A stretch of 58,314 nt of DNA. Origin: Chara braunii (Eukaryota; Streptophyta; Charophyceae; Charales; Characeae). Position 1 is the stretch's first letter. Each line of letters starts with the position of its first letter. Location of the stretch: contig BFEA01000072.1 in assembly GCA_003427395.1 (NCBI GenBank), positions 3,526,137 through 3,584,450 on the forward strand, written 5' to 3'. Position numbers and translations under genes: made by a program. Of this stretch, positions 45,303 through 56,671 are shown one piece after another. A model generated the notes under the pieces. That model was not told the origin of the DNA. It saw only the letters and a list, made by a program, of their open reading frames with translations, and did no database searches.

Positions 45303-47500
45303 GCAACTATGGGAAATTCAATCCAAAAAGTATCGTTGGACTTCCTAACGAGCTGTCGCCCTTCGTTTCACGTGAAAGAGGACGGATACACACGTGGTAT
45401 CCCGTTTTCGGATGAGGTCGTGTCGACGCTCGCTACACAATTCGGAGTAAGACGTGGAGGGCCTCAACCGAGTGGTCTTTTCTTTATGTTCGTTCTCGCC
45501 ACGTGCGCGATAGTGGAATCCCTTGGCCTGATAACGCTCGAGGCGACGACAATCGCTGCACAGGGTGTTAGGCCAATGAGGCTCCACTGCCTCCCACGGG
45601 ACGACGATCAGTTCGTTAAAAGGCAATAAGAATGAATATGGCGGAAAGTGGGTATTGATGATAACAAAACTCGCACCCACGAATCCAGAGCACCGAGATT
45701 CAGGAGGAAAGTAGTAACGCCCTCCAATCTTGACGACGACTTCTCGTACCTCCCACTCGCATACACGTGTGCTTTCCTCGTTGTACGGGAAGGGGCGCGG
45801 CGGGGGCAGGGGAAGTCGGAGCCCGGTTGGGTTGGGGCCGTCAGTCCACATAGCAACAAAGGTAAACACTTATCTTAATCATACATCATTCATCAAACAT
45901 TCCAGGCAACCCGATCATTTAGTCGCTCAAGCCAATCATCCCTGCAATCATACTACAACAAAACCTCCAATCACGGTTCACCGCATGCGCATATCGAAGT
46001 GAGAGAAACAAAGTTACCACAATTCATCCATTATGACATGTCGCAGACAAAGAAAGGAGAGTAGGGACACAGACCAAGAGGGAGAAACGAGTAGAAAGCA
46101 ATCACAAAATGTCAGGCGATCTCGTCCAGAGACGTCCCGGCTTAAAAGTCGAGCGATTAAAACTCACATTCGAAGATACAAAGCTTGGAGTAGAAAGGAA
46201 AGAAAGCACTTCTGCCATAAAATTCCACCATGGCCCCAGACCATGCACTCACTCACTTCCGACTCGAACGTCTCACTTGCACTGACGATCCAGGTCGTCA
46301 CGTGCCAATCCACCCTAGCGATCGTCACCCCGCCGACTTCGCCTTTGCACGACCCTGCTCGGATCCCACAGTCCGTCGGGCGATCCAGCATGCCGAGCGC
46401 CAACACTACCGCCAGCTCGTCGGGACTTTTCGACTCGCACTTTCCTTCACACAATCTAGCCACAGCTTCCCGGAAGCGGGCTGATGAATCGAGAGAGAGA
46501 GTTTCGGGAGCGCTTGTGAATTTTATAGCTGTGGAAAGAAGGATAGATGCTAGGAAGGGTTAGGACTGAAACAGGGAGGGGTAGGAGAAGACTCAGGGAT
46601 TGCTCGTCGAAAGCCATGTCAATCCTTTGGATCCCAGTTGTAGCCAATCAGAATTGTCATGTATCAGGAATTTCCCTCTTACACGGCGTGTCTCTTTGGC
46701 TAGAGGGAGTGATAGGGGGTCGACCTGGTGTTTCGGTGCGGGAGTTCAGAGCGGGAAGAAGAAAAGCGCGAAGAATAGCGCGAAACCGAACAAAGATTCA
46801 AACCATCAAGAAGGAGAGAAAAGGCACGCAAGGTGATGGGGAGATGGAAAACGGTTACAAAGAGAGAGGAGGAGCATGAGAGCGAGGAAGGGAGTGTTGA
46901 GGACAGCGGGGGAAGTGGGGAGCGGAGGCTTGCATGCACGACGCTGCCGCGAAGGCAAAAAGGCACCGAAACCGCTACGGCTAATTCAAATTGAAAAATA
47001 CCATATCCACGCGGCAAAGCGGACGCGTGGGAAAGTCCTATGCCTATTCAGATTTCTGCAAAAATTCCCAGAGCTTTCCAAGACGAAATTGCGAATATTC
47101 ATGCACAAGAAAGGACACGTCGGATCCTGCTTATTCCGAAATTCCTAACCGTCGACCCAAATTCCTAGCACGCTCGCTAAGGCGCGCGTAATTCCCAATT
47201 TGCAAAAAGACAAATTTTCAAAAATCAATCCGAGGGCCCCGCATATTACATTCATGAAAATACAAAAGAGGCCTTGTCGGATGGTCACTCAAAATTCGAC
47301 GAAAGACAGAGAAAAAAGGGGGGGGGAGGGGGGGGAGATAGCGCAGGTCCGGAAGTTGGCGTGTCACATGTCTGTCGGCGCAACTTTCAAGGCTTGCCTC
47401 CGGAGCAAAATGGCTGATGGCACTAGCCAAAAGGAGGGCCAAGGCACACAATGCGTTTCCAGCCCCGGAGAAAAGTGCCTCTGAAGTACTGTGGCCTGAG
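45303..47500. repeat. LTR-like region distantly related to the gypsy LTR
   Basis: The segment from about 45360 to 45720 shares ordered blocks with the 466-bp part of the right gypsy LTR (CTCCCACGGGACGACG at 45590, CAGAGCACCGAG at 45689). It also has an open frame (45309-45629) in the equivalent place. Weaker landmarks follow in the same order (GTCACCCCGC.. then CACAGTCCGTCG at 46325-46378; GCGGCAAAGC and GGGAAAGTCCTA near 47011-47040). It is probably a solo LTR of a related family. I could not define its ends. Confidence 0.45.
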
Positions 47501-47565
47501 AAAAAATGCACATTTCTCAAACGGCAACCGCGCAGATCATTGCAATATTATTCTTCCTTGTGACA

Positions 47566-47655
47566 GTCCTTTAGGGACGTTGCCGAGAGGATATAGAGAA
47601 GATTAGCATAGCCCCTGGGTAAGGATGACATGAGCGAAATAGGAAATGATGCCCC
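47566..47655 (+). pseudogene. U6 snRNA-derived sequence, copy 1
   Basis: It follows the U6 order: a 5' stem-like GTCCTTTAGGGAC, then ATATAGAGAAGATTAGCAT, AGCCCCTG, AAGGATGACA and GAAATAGGAAATGATG. The invariant AGAGAAGATTAGCAT is intact, but the flanks have many changes, and no TATA or plant USE motif lies at the usual upstream distances. A retroposed pseudogene is the likely status. U6 is the catalytic snRNA of the spliceosome. Confidence 0.75.
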
Positions 47656-49080
47656 CCCAAATGCAGTGAACCTAATGCAGGCAGAATTATATGAGCAACC
47701 TGCCTAATAGAAGGCCTATTTCTGTCGCTCATCCAGCAAAAGAAATGGAGAAACCGACCGATGACCCTTACCCTGGGCTTCAAACGGGTAGAAAACGCAC
47801 CGCCGAGCCTCCCGTGAACCCATCGGCTGGACGGGTCGGCACCACCGTCAGGCGGAGAACGGGAAAGGTTCCGCTGGAAAAGAACACAGGAAAACGAGAG
47901 AGGTTCTCTAGCCTGTGTTCTTTGTTTCTGACCGTCGATTCCCGTTATCTAAGCTCAAAATTCAACGAAGAACGAATGCCGGGGTTAGGTCCCACTTGCA
48001 CGAATTACGAGATACGGACCGTAGATAGCAGAGATCAACGGCCGCAATCTCCTCATTTGCACAAATGGCACCTTGCCCCCGGCTACCGCCGGAGTCCTGG
48101 CCAGCGGGTCATGCGGTGGGGCTTCCCCATCCCACAGTCCCGTGCCTGCCGGTCCGCAGTCCCAGTGTCTTCGTTTTCCTGCCTTCCTACCTTCCTACCT
48201 TCCTACCTACCGGCGAGCCAGTCGACCGACCGGCGGAGCGACCTACCGGGCGACCGACCTACTGGGCGACTGACCCCGACGGTAAGCCACAGACTCGAAG
48301 AAAAAATCTAGAAGAAGTTCATTCACCCCCATCCTCCCACGCACGTTCCCGCGATTGAGGCCAGGGAGAGGGAGTTCGTTCCTGTTGAGGCGCGACAGCC
48401 TGTCGTCGTGGCCACTCTCACCCGAATCTTTTTCTCACATTTCAGCCGCCCTCAGCCGGCCCGGTCGTGTCGCGTGATGTCGCTCAGCGGCCTTCTTTCC
48501 GATTTCCGAAGGGGTCCGTTCCCCGCGTCCACGAGGCACAGGGCATCGCCACATCACTCTCGAAATATACAAAATGAGACTGAACTCACCTTCAAATCAT
48601 GGCCAGATGCGCCCGCCACATTTTCGTTTTGTCTTGTTGTTCACATTTCGACAGTGGTGTGGAGAGGCCCATATAGTCAGTCAGCAGCGCGAACGCACAT
48701 GCGCGAGTAAACTACAGCCGCGAAAATTTGACCCTGACCCTCCACATCCTTTCGGTTGTCTGTCGTCTTGCGGAGGAACCCCGATTCGGAAACAAAATCA
48801 AATCAATTTCTCTTCTCACAGCCCATCTCGCGATGCGAACGACCGCCATCGGACGGCTCCGGGGACGTCTCTCTCTCCCGCTCTGTCTGTGGGCCTCGTC
48901 GCACTGCTCGCCAGTCGCCAACATTTTGATTGCATGTGGAGACCAGTTTGACCCGATGCATTCCAAATCTTGGCGGATGACGAGTAGTGCAAGCAGGGCC
49001 TGTGGGTGTTTCCAGCACGGACGGGAACTCGCGCCTCAGGAAATGAGCAAAAGAAGTAGTCGTGGCGGGAGGTTTCATTA
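47656..49080. other. Spacer upstream of the clock gene, no gene seen
   Basis: Contains a CTACCTTC/CCGACCGG simple-repeat stretch at about 48183-48270. Frames such as 47691-48311 and 48574-48951 have Arg/Pro/Ser-rich composition and no recognisable domain. It could include promoter or untranslated exons of the plus-strand gene at 51 kb, which I cannot show. Confidence 0.35.
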
Positions 49081-50693
49081 TTAATTTTTTTTTTGGGGGA
49101 GGGGGGGAGGTTTCATTTTCATTTCATCGGCGTGCATTTCCCAAATCGGCCGTGGGCGGAGTTGTGGCGGTAGTGAAACGAAGGCACATGGGACGTATGT
49201 GAACGAGATGATGGGAAAATTCAGTCGGAACGGCTGCTATTGTGAGCATCGCCCTAAATGGGCGTACAGATACGCAGGCACGTATGCACAGACGCACATA
49301 TCTGCGCAGAGGTGAAAGCAGCGAACGAGAAAGTAAAAAAAGATGCGGACGGCCTTGATGCGCAGCGGTCCAATCAGGAAAGCGGCAGCTCACACAAATC
49401 GTCGGAGACCGCAGAAATCTGTTTCTCGCACGCGATTTGTTCCGGCGGGGAGCTTATCGAGGCATACCCCGACGCATTTGTGTGAAGGAGAAAAGAAAGG
49501 AGATGCATTTGTGTGCACACAGGCGAAGGCGCGCGAGAGAGGCAGGGGCGTCGCTTCGGCCTCCGCGCCAGCGCGACCGGCGGTCGCTGAGGGCGCCGCC
49601 TGGGAGGATCTTATAGGCGAAGCGTACTGCCCGTCGACCGGTCGTACTGCCACGGTGTGCGGAGCGGGCTACCGTTTACATCGCTCGCATCAGTCAGGGA
49701 GTGCGATCGCGGCGGACTAACGACGGGCCACGCTACAGTGTCGGTGGGTGAATAACACTAGAGTAGAGAGCGAGAGAGCACTACGGTAGGCCCCCCCGAG
49801 AGACAAAAGGGGGCTGGCACGGCTAGAGAGAGAAAGAGAGAGAGGGCGGGCGGGCGGGCGGACGGGCAGGCCGGAAAAGGCTGTCATCGAGGTAGAGACG
49901 GGTTGCCCGCTGGTAGCAGTATCAACTCGTGCGCACATGAGAATGTGAAATCGCAAAGAGCAGAGGGAAAAGAAATATGGAGGAGCAAGGTGCTGAGTTC
50001 GTTATTGAAAGGAGGAAAAATAGAACCCAGGGAACGAGGAGGAGGAGGAGAAAAGGGGGAATATTCCAGTGTCCGGTCGACGACCAGTCGTAGCAGCACT
50101 CGTCGATTGGAATTCCGGCCGACCGATCCATCCGTCGGTTGTGCGACATGCGATTGTCTTCCTCTTTGTCTCTCTGTCTGTTGCGTTCATCGGAGTTTTC
50201 TATATGTCTCGATCAGCAGAGTGAGTCCGTTAATGAATGATCGATGCGGCAGCCATAGCTGACATAGGTACCTAGTAGTGAGTTAGGACAAGGTGTACGG
50301 CTGTGATGGTGAGGCCTGAGTTAGAACAACGTGTTGGCCTGTGATGGTGAGGTGAGGCGCTGTGTGACCTTCACCTCCGTTCGACGAGCTGAGCTCAGGT
50401 AGGCGCACGAGCAGTGCTGTGCTGTGCTGAGCGGTGCGGCGGCGTGTCTGCCACGTACGGACGGACAGGGTTTTATCCCTCCTGCTCAGTAAGATCCAGG
50501 CAGAAGTTTAGCGGCTGCACACGTGGGGAATCTTCCGTGGAGGGCATCCCTTACGCAGACAGATGGTTCTATGCCTCCACAGCCCAAGTGCCTTGGGATA
50601 ATTTTTGACTCTAGGGCGAGCGAGTAGTGTGTTCTCGGGTCTATCGGGGGTCAGTCACTGATTATCGAGAGTCCCAAGCTCTGTGTGTGTGCG

Positions 50694-50695
<2 letters not shown>
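49081..50695. other. Probable 5' region of the clock gene
   Basis: Purine-rich and G/C-rich sequence with GAGA tracts (49825-49845) and a CGGG repeat (49843-49868). No open frame here looks like protein. Position just before the pseudo-response regulator exon suggests 5' untranslated or promoter sequence, by inference only. Confidence 0.35.
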
Positions 50696-50755
<60 letters not shown>

Positions 50756-50814
50756 NNNNNNNNNNNNNNNNNNNNNNNNNNNNNNNNNNNNNNNNNNNNN
50801 NNNNNNNNNNNNNN
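50696..50814. repeat. (GA)n microsatellite ending in an assembly gap
   Basis: GA repeat to 50755, then 59 N at 50756-50814. The gap probably hides more repeat. Confidence 0.95.
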
Positions 50815-50953
50815 AAGGAAGGAACTTGGGAAATTAGCGAATGTCAACGAAGGGGTTACGATTGTGGCTGGGAGGGAAAATTTGTAGAGGAGGAGGAGGT
50901 TTGAGAAGCGGCGTTTCATAGAGGGGAGGAGGGGGTTGTAATCTACTCGAGTT

Positions 50954-51863
50954 ATGGGAGGAGGGGAAGGTGGTGATCAGAGAGAAGGAGGCACCGTGAA
51001 CGCAGGCCGAACGGTTTGTGGCGGTGCACGGGGCAGAGGTTATACTGGGGTCGGAGATGGCAAAGCCGCTCGAAGTGGAGCTGCCAGGGATGCGCGAACG
51101 GATGGTAGAGGGACCGGTGAAGGGGAATCGGAAGAGACCGGGGTGTGGGAGAGATCAGGAGGGATCACTGGGGATAAGGCACGACGCAAGGTATTCGGCT
51201 CCGCGAAGAAGGACGGGGAAGAAGAGGCCTGTAGACTCGTAGCAGGGGAGAAACGGATTGAGAGACCGACGCGAGGGCGAAGGCGAGGAGGACGTGGAGG
51301 AGGAGGAGGAGGAGGAGGAAGAGCAGGTACAGAAGGAGGGGATCAGGGTGACAGCGGCGAAGAGAACGATGGGCACAAAGGAACGACCAAAGGGTTAGCA
51401 GAGAATGGGCACGAAGAGGAGGTGGATGGGGTGGCAAGGATGGATATTGCTGAGCAGGACACCAAAGAGAGCGACAGCGTGGAGAACGAGATGGTGAGAC
51501 AGCCGACGAAGGCAATGAGAGAGGCAACCAAGGAAGTGCGAGGGAGGGGAGGGGGAGGGGGAGCTGCAGGGGTACAAGGAGGAGGAGGAGGAGGAGGAGG
51601 AGGAGGAGGAGGAGGAGGAGGAACGGGAGGAAGCGAAAGGTTCTGCAACAGTGATGACAGCGGAGAAGGTAGCGATAATGGAGATTCGGACCTGGAAGAT
51701 GATAATACGCAAGACTTGCTGCGGGAGGTGGTTGAGGAGAAGAGGAACAGGGATAGACGGGAGTCGTCGTGGCCGTTTGCACACATGAAGGTTCTGCTGG
51801 TAGAGGATGATGACTGTACGAGGCACGTCGTGGGGGCTCTGCTAAAAAACTGCAACTACGAAG
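50954..51863 (+). CDS. Pseudo-response regulator, first coding exon
   Basis: ATG at 50954, preceded by an in-frame TAA at 50939-50941. About 275 residues of Gly/Glu/Arg-rich, low-complexity N terminus (with Gly runs) lead to SSWPFAHMKVLLVEDDDCTR followed by HVVGALLKNCNYE. That matches the start of plant PRR receiver domains (W-x-x-F..KVLLVE-x-DD-x-TR..ALL-x-x-C-x-Y-E), including the acidic pocket. The exon then meets GAAG|GTCCTT, a plausible donor, in phase 1. PRRs are circadian-clock transcriptional repressors with a receiver-like domain and a C-terminal CCT domain. Neither the rest of the receiver nor CCT is seen downstream in this window, so the gene continues beyond it or is truncated. 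Which PRR it is cannot be decided from this exon. Confidence 0.72.
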
Positions 51864-51977
51864 GTCCTTACCTGATAACCGACTCACTTTTCTTCCCATC
51901 ATGGCCTATGTCCTCCTCTTTCCTTCTGTGTGTGAATATGGGTGTGCACGCGCGCGCGCGCGCGCACATGTGTGTGC

Positions 51978-52030
<53 letters not shown>

Positions 52031-52380
52031 CGTGCTTGGGTTGTGTGCTGATTGTGCGTGTGTGTGCGAGAACAGGAAGTGCGGAATAACTTTATAATGC
52101 ATTTGTGTATGCGTACAGTGTAGCTGCTCCCCTCTCTCTCCGTCGTTCCTCGTTCTCTCAGTCTTTTCTTTGTCTTCAATAATCCGACACGTCGGGGACT
52201 GGCTGTCTCGCTGCTCCTGCCATTTTTGCCCTGCCTGGATGGTGTTTGTGTGTGTGTGTGCGCGTCGGAGTCGCGCGCGCGAGAGAGAGAGTATAGTGCC
52301 AAAACAAGTAATTCGATCCGGACAGCGGTGTGTTTCTATCTCAGTGGTTATATGATTCTTGTGGATATCCCATTCTTGTC

Positions 52381-52381
<1 letters not shown>
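51864..52381 (+). other. Presumed first intron with CG/TG repeats
   Basis: Starts at the donor GTCCTTAC. Contains alternating CG at about 51948-51966 and a TG microsatellite at about 51977-52026. No further receiver-domain coding is recognised. Confidence 0.45.

Positions 52382-52464
<83 letters not shown>
52382..52464. repeat. (GA)n microsatellite
   Basis: An essentially perfect GA dinucleotide run of about 80 bases. Confidence 0.95.
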
Positions 52465-52468
<4 letters not shown>

Positions 52469-52809
52469 TCGGTTTTGGTGGATGTTTTCTCGAAACCTCC
52501 AACCTGTGGCTTGACGCAGTATGGACGGTATCAATTTTTGCATAGTCGGGGACAGCTGGCTGCCATATGATGGGGTGTTTTTCCCGGAGAGAGGGACGTT
52601 TAGTTTTCGTACTCATTATAACGACGGATGTATAGAAGTCTTCACGTCGGTGTATATGTCACGTGCACATAGACACTTTTCTGGACACATTCGTCTGACG
52701 ATAGTGGAGGTTGTCTACCTATACACAGCATAGGCGAACCTTGTCGCCTTTTGCGACAGCTCGATAGACATTACTGCACCCGGGTCTGCAGATTGGGAGA
52801 CTCGTGATC

Positions 52810-52941
52810 TGTACTTGGCTGGTGTGTAGTTGTCCAGGTACATGCATTGGCTGGTGTGTACTTGGCTGGTGTGTAGTTGTCCAGGTACATCCATTGGCTG
52901 GTGTGTACTTGGATTGGTGTGTAGTTGTCCAGGTACATACA
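52810..52941. repeat. 47-bp minisatellite, about three copies
   Basis: The phrase GTAGTTGTCCAGGTACAT occurs at 52826, 52873 and 52921, each preceded by CTTGG(C/A)TGGTGT. The Cys/Val/Trp-rich frames are repeat translations. Confidence 0.9.
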
Positions 52942-53032
52942 TTCTGCCAAGGGTGGGGTAACAAGAAGAAACTTCTGTACTTTTAATTGTCTAGGACATA
53001 GTGAGGAAACAAAGATCTAGAGGGATGAGATA

Positions 53033-53129
53033 GGTGTGTAGTTTCATATAACTTGCCATTTCGCATAGAAAGGAAAAAGTATATTTTTGGCAAATCACCA
53101 TACTACAGTGAAGTTGTGGTTAAGTATGT

Positions 53130-53164
<35 letters not shown>

Positions 53165-53260
53165 TGTGTAGTTTCATATAACTTGCCATTTCTCATAGAA
53201 AGGAAAAAAGTATATTTTTGGCGAATCACCATACTACACTGAAGTTGTGGTTAAGTATGT
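53033..53260. repeat. 98-bp direct repeat flanking a 32-bp poly-A
   Basis: 53033-53130 and 53163-53260 match with only a few differences (GGTGTGTAGTTTCATATAAC.. to ..TTAAGTATGTC). The 53131-53162 interval is pure A. Confidence 0.92.
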
Positions 53261-53446
53261 CGTGGGAAAGGAGGTACACCTCCACAGCATACGAATTCCT
53301 CACCTGTCCGTGGCTGGCACGGAACAAAAGAAAGAAAAAGGAAGAAAAGAAAAGACAACAATTAAAAAAGGAAGAAGGAAGAAAGCAAAAAAGAGAAAGG
53401 AGAAAAGAAGCAAAGGGGGAAAGGAAAAGTAGAAAAACGGAAGCGA

Positions 53447-53530
53447 CGTCCTGCGGGACTTCCGTTAAGATTGGAACGATAGGCCCCTGCGCGAGAATGA
53501 CACTCTTGAACAGAGAAACAGTCCAAATTA
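53447..53530 (+). pseudogene. U6 snRNA-derived sequence, copy 2
   Basis: CGTCCTGCGGGACTTCCGTT, then AAGATTGGAACGATA, then GGCCCCTGCGC, GAATGACAC and GAGAAACAGTCCAAATT follow the plant U6 sequence. The central block ACAGAGAAGATTAGCAT is missing. Without it the RNA could not base-pair normally with U4 or the splice site, so this is a pseudogene. Confidence 0.8.
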
Positions 53531-53890
53531 AAAATAGACAAGTAGAAAGCAACGAAAGCAACTCGACATCCGACCTCCCCTCTTTGCCCCCTTCTCCTCT
53601 TCTCCCCTTCTCCCCTTCTCCCCTTCCCCCTCCCAAACTACCCAACCCCCAACAGAAAAGGGAAAAAAGAAGTGAGGAAACTTAACAGAGAGACTTGCTG
53701 TATGTCAAGGTAAGAATGAAAACGACAACGAAAGGACACCATACTAGGGAAACCAGAACTCCGAAATCGAAAACCCAAAGCTGTTAAAATAGAAAAACCA
53801 CGACCGTCACCACCAACAAAAAAAACCATGACACCAACCAAAAAAAACAAATAGAAAACCATGACGACACTGGAAACCTAAACAGAATGT

Positions 53891-53992
53891 GTCCGTCGGG
53901 ACATCCGTTAAAATTGGAAAGATACAGAGAGAAAGAGAAGATTAGCATGGACCCTGGTAAGCAAGGATGACACGCATGAGTCGAGAAATGGT
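53891..53992 (+). pseudogene. U6 snRNA retropseudogene, copy 3, with target duplication
   Basis: Nearly complete U6: GTCCGTCGGGACATCCGTTA, AAATTGGAAAGATACAGAGA, a small insertion (GAAAGAG), GAAGATTAGCATGGACCCTG, AAGGATGACACGCATGAGTC and GAGAAATGGT. It is flanked by a 13-bp direct repeat, CTAAACAGAATGT, at 53878-53890 and 53993-54005, the mark of LINE-driven insertion. The 3' end stops at or near the end of U6 without a poly-A tail. No TATA or USE promoter elements lie upstream. Confidence 0.88.
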
Positions 53993-54187
53993 CTAAACAG
54001 AATGTCGATATTGGAGTAGAAAGGTAGTGGTGCGCAGGGCCCTGTTGTTGAAGAGGACCCTTTTTTGTCGAGGACCCTTTTCACTTCCATAGTTCGTTTT
54101 TTCTTTTCCTGAACGTTTTCTGGAATGATTAAGGAGAATCCCCGTTCCCACAGAAGTCAAGCTGTGTCACCGTCGAAGCACACGTGA
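53993..54187. other. Spacer after U6 copy
   Basis: Includes the right target-site repeat. GAGGACCCTTTT is duplicated at about 54051 and 54070. No gene. Confidence 0.4.
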
Positions 54188-54188
54188 G

Positions 54189-54234
<46 letters not shown>

Positions 54235-54266
54235 CACATACACATACACACACACATGCACACGCA
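54188..54266. repeat. (CA)n microsatellite
   Basis: CA dinucleotide repeat with a few interruptions. Confidence 0.95.
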
Positions 54267-55698
54267 CACAACGAAGAAAAGGTTAAAATTGTGTTAGGAA
54301 TTAAAATTGGACAGTGTGCTGGGATTGCAGGGCTGGTGCGAGCAAAGTGACCACTTTCCTCAAGGGTGTCGCTTCCTGTGGGCAAGGTGGTGGTGGGTGA
54401 GTCTACCCATCAGTCAAATGTGGCCTTAGCAGACTGTTGTGTGTGTGTGTGTGTCATCCTCCTGTCGAGTCAGTGAAAGTCCGATGAAACGGTCTGTCGC
54501 GGTTGCCGTTCTTTTTGTTGCTGTCTCAAGTAAATACAAGGAAAAAATGATAATGGCGGTTCCGTTAAATGGGGGAACATCTTTGTTGTAAGTAGGAAAC
54601 ACTCAAATGGAGTTGGTGGGGGGTGGACTGCCCAGAAGATGGATTCCCCCGGGCAAGGGTTCATTACCCTGACACAAACTGGGATTCTTTCATGAATCTG
54701 GTTATATTGGCGGTCAGATACGTCACAGAAAAAATCGATAGCATATCCTCGAACCTCTCAAGGGGAAGCGTTCCTCCGTTCATCTCACAAAGGGCGGAGG
54801 AGAACTCCCCCTTTCCCTCCTGCCTCCCTCCTCACTCCCCTTTCCCTCCTGCCTCCCTCCTTGCTTCCTTTTCCCTCCTGCCTCCCTCCTTCCCACCCCC
54901 AACATGTTGACAGTTCTTTCCAGAAGTAAAGGAGAAGAATCCGTGACATAGAGTCTGCTTCTTATTGCTTCTTTTCAAACACAAACAAACGTCATACCCA
55001 CACCTGAGCTCAAAAGTGTCTGAGCTCAAATTGTATCTCCATAACGGAATGTGTCTGACTACGATAACGGACATGTCCTGTGGAGAAAGTCCTTTTTTAT
55101 TTTTTTATTTTAATAAGCGTGTGAGTATGCTCAAAAGTGTCCTTATCGCTCAACTGGAGTTATCCACGAGGCTGCGCTTTCATATTTTTATCTACTACGG
55201 CAATTGGGAGAAGACGCTTCCCCCTCGTAAGATTTCCCCTTTCGATGAAGCCAACCTTCTTCTTCCAAATACAACCCCTGAGGTCTTTATATCTGTACTG
55301 CCCCCGGAAGTTGGACTAAATACAGTTCAGTGCAATGGCAGCAGGGTGTTGTGTTTGGGTTAAGGAGGTGTCCATTTTCAGGCTTTCATGTCATCTATAC
55401 CTATGTGTGTGTCCATTTTCAGCCGGTTTTTGTCTTTCTCCGCCTGTCCTCTATACCTTTAGGGCTCTTTCTTCTGTGCAGGGACATCCAAGCAAGGCGA
55501 TTGCTACCTTTCTTTTTCTTTTCTTTTTCTTTTCTTTTCTTTTCTTTTCTTTTTCTTTTCTTTTCTTTTTCTTTTTTCGTGGCCTGCCTGTCATCAATAA
55601 ACAAGCACTGAAGTTTGATCTTTATTTTTATTTTCAATTTAAATTCATCTACCAGGACAAACAACCATTCGTTCAATGGGAATTGTGGCGAGATTTAC
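54267..55698. other. Non-coding, simple repeats
   Basis: Contains a CCTCCTGCCTCCCTCCT minisatellite (about 54815-54895) and a TTTTC repeat (about 55508-55578). Could be intron of the clock gene. I searched it for the rest of the receiver domain and for CCT-like sequence and recognised nothing. Confidence 0.4.
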
Positions 55699-55809
55699 CT
55701 ACCTTCTTCCCCCGAATACAACGTACGGTCATTATAGCTGTATTTGAGGCATCTTTCAGTCTAGGTACAGCTATAATGACCGTACGTTGTATTCGGGGGA
55801 AGAAGGTAG
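55699..55809. mobile_element. 111-bp hairpin element, copy M1
   Basis: Perfect inverted repeat of 44 bases: CTACCTTCTTCCCCCGAATA through ATTATAGCTGTA, and its exact complement, around a loop of about 20 bases. Same ends and size as M2-M5. No obvious target-site duplication. The perfect pairing suggests recent origin or constraint. Confidence 0.88.
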
Positions 55810-56186
55810 TTGAATTGAAATTGAAAAGGAGATTTACTAGCGGCGGCTGACCGCAGCTGTGGAGAGACCACCACCACCACATTAAGCAAAAGAGAAGATT
55901 CCCTACTTCTCCTTTGGCAGAGTGTCAGTCGTAAAGCAAAAGAGAAAATTCACTTGTGCTGAACGTCACCAGGACCAGCCAACCACAGCCAGCTTTTGCA
56001 GCGTTCAGATGAAAACTGGGAGAGGGGCAATATTATGAGCAGGAGGCCCGCCGCTCTCGCTCCACCTTTTTTTTCTCTCCTCCCTTGTTCCATGATGGTT
56101 AACACTTGTCTGGTGGCAAATACTCTTCCTTCTCCCATCCCAGCGTTCAGATGATCCCTTTCAACAAGCACGAGCATAGCTCAATA

Positions 56187-56365
56187 TGGACCTCAGCCTT
56201 AGCGCAATTGGGACCTCACCCTTAGCACACAATTGGGACCTCAGCCTTAGCGCAATTGGGACCTCAGCCTTAGCGCAATTGGGACCTCAACCTTAGCACA
56301 ATGGGGACCTCAGCCTTGGCGCAATTGGGACCTCAGCCTTAGCGCAAATGGGACCTGAACCTTAG
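56187..56365. repeat. 23-bp minisatellite, eight copies
   Basis: Unit GGGACCTCAGCCTTAGCGCA plus ATT, with variants (ACCC, AACC, GCACA) and one 2-bp longer unit. Confidence 0.92.
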
Positions 56366-56671
56366 GGGCATATGAGCTATATAGGAAGAGAGAGAGGGAG
56401 GGTGATCGGGAAGGTCTGGTATAATTGGTATTGACTACAGGGAAAGAAATGTGAAGTCTCCCGTCTCGTTTCTGTTGTGAGGATTCTCGGTCTCAATTCG
56501 GTTGGTTAGGAAGCAAAGGTCAAGTCTTTTAAAGAGGAGTAGTAGGGGGAAAAAAGGACCTCAAGAAGAGGATGCCTGGCGACAACAACGTCGACTTCTT
56601 TTCCTCCTGATTTCAGCTTTCATCTGCTACAATTTGATTTTCAGCAGTGCACATGGAATGTGCAGAAAAGT

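Noticed and set aside
48302-48309. AAAAATCT, a CCA1-binding-site-like motif upstream of the clock exon
   Set aside because: One 8-base A/T-rich match 2.6 kb away is expected by chance, and no evening element cluster is seen.
51165-51902. Minus-strand 245-codon frame opposite the clock exon
   Set aside because: It is the antisense of Gly/Glu-rich codons and gives only Leu/Pro/Ser runs, whereas the plus strand has a recognisable domain.
52226-52616. Arg-Glu and Ser-Leu repeat proteins
   Set aside because: Pure translation of the GA microsatellite.
53891-53992. Functional U6 snRNA gene
   Set aside because: There is an internal insertion, no upstream USE or TATA, and a target-site duplication. 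A retropseudogene explains it better.
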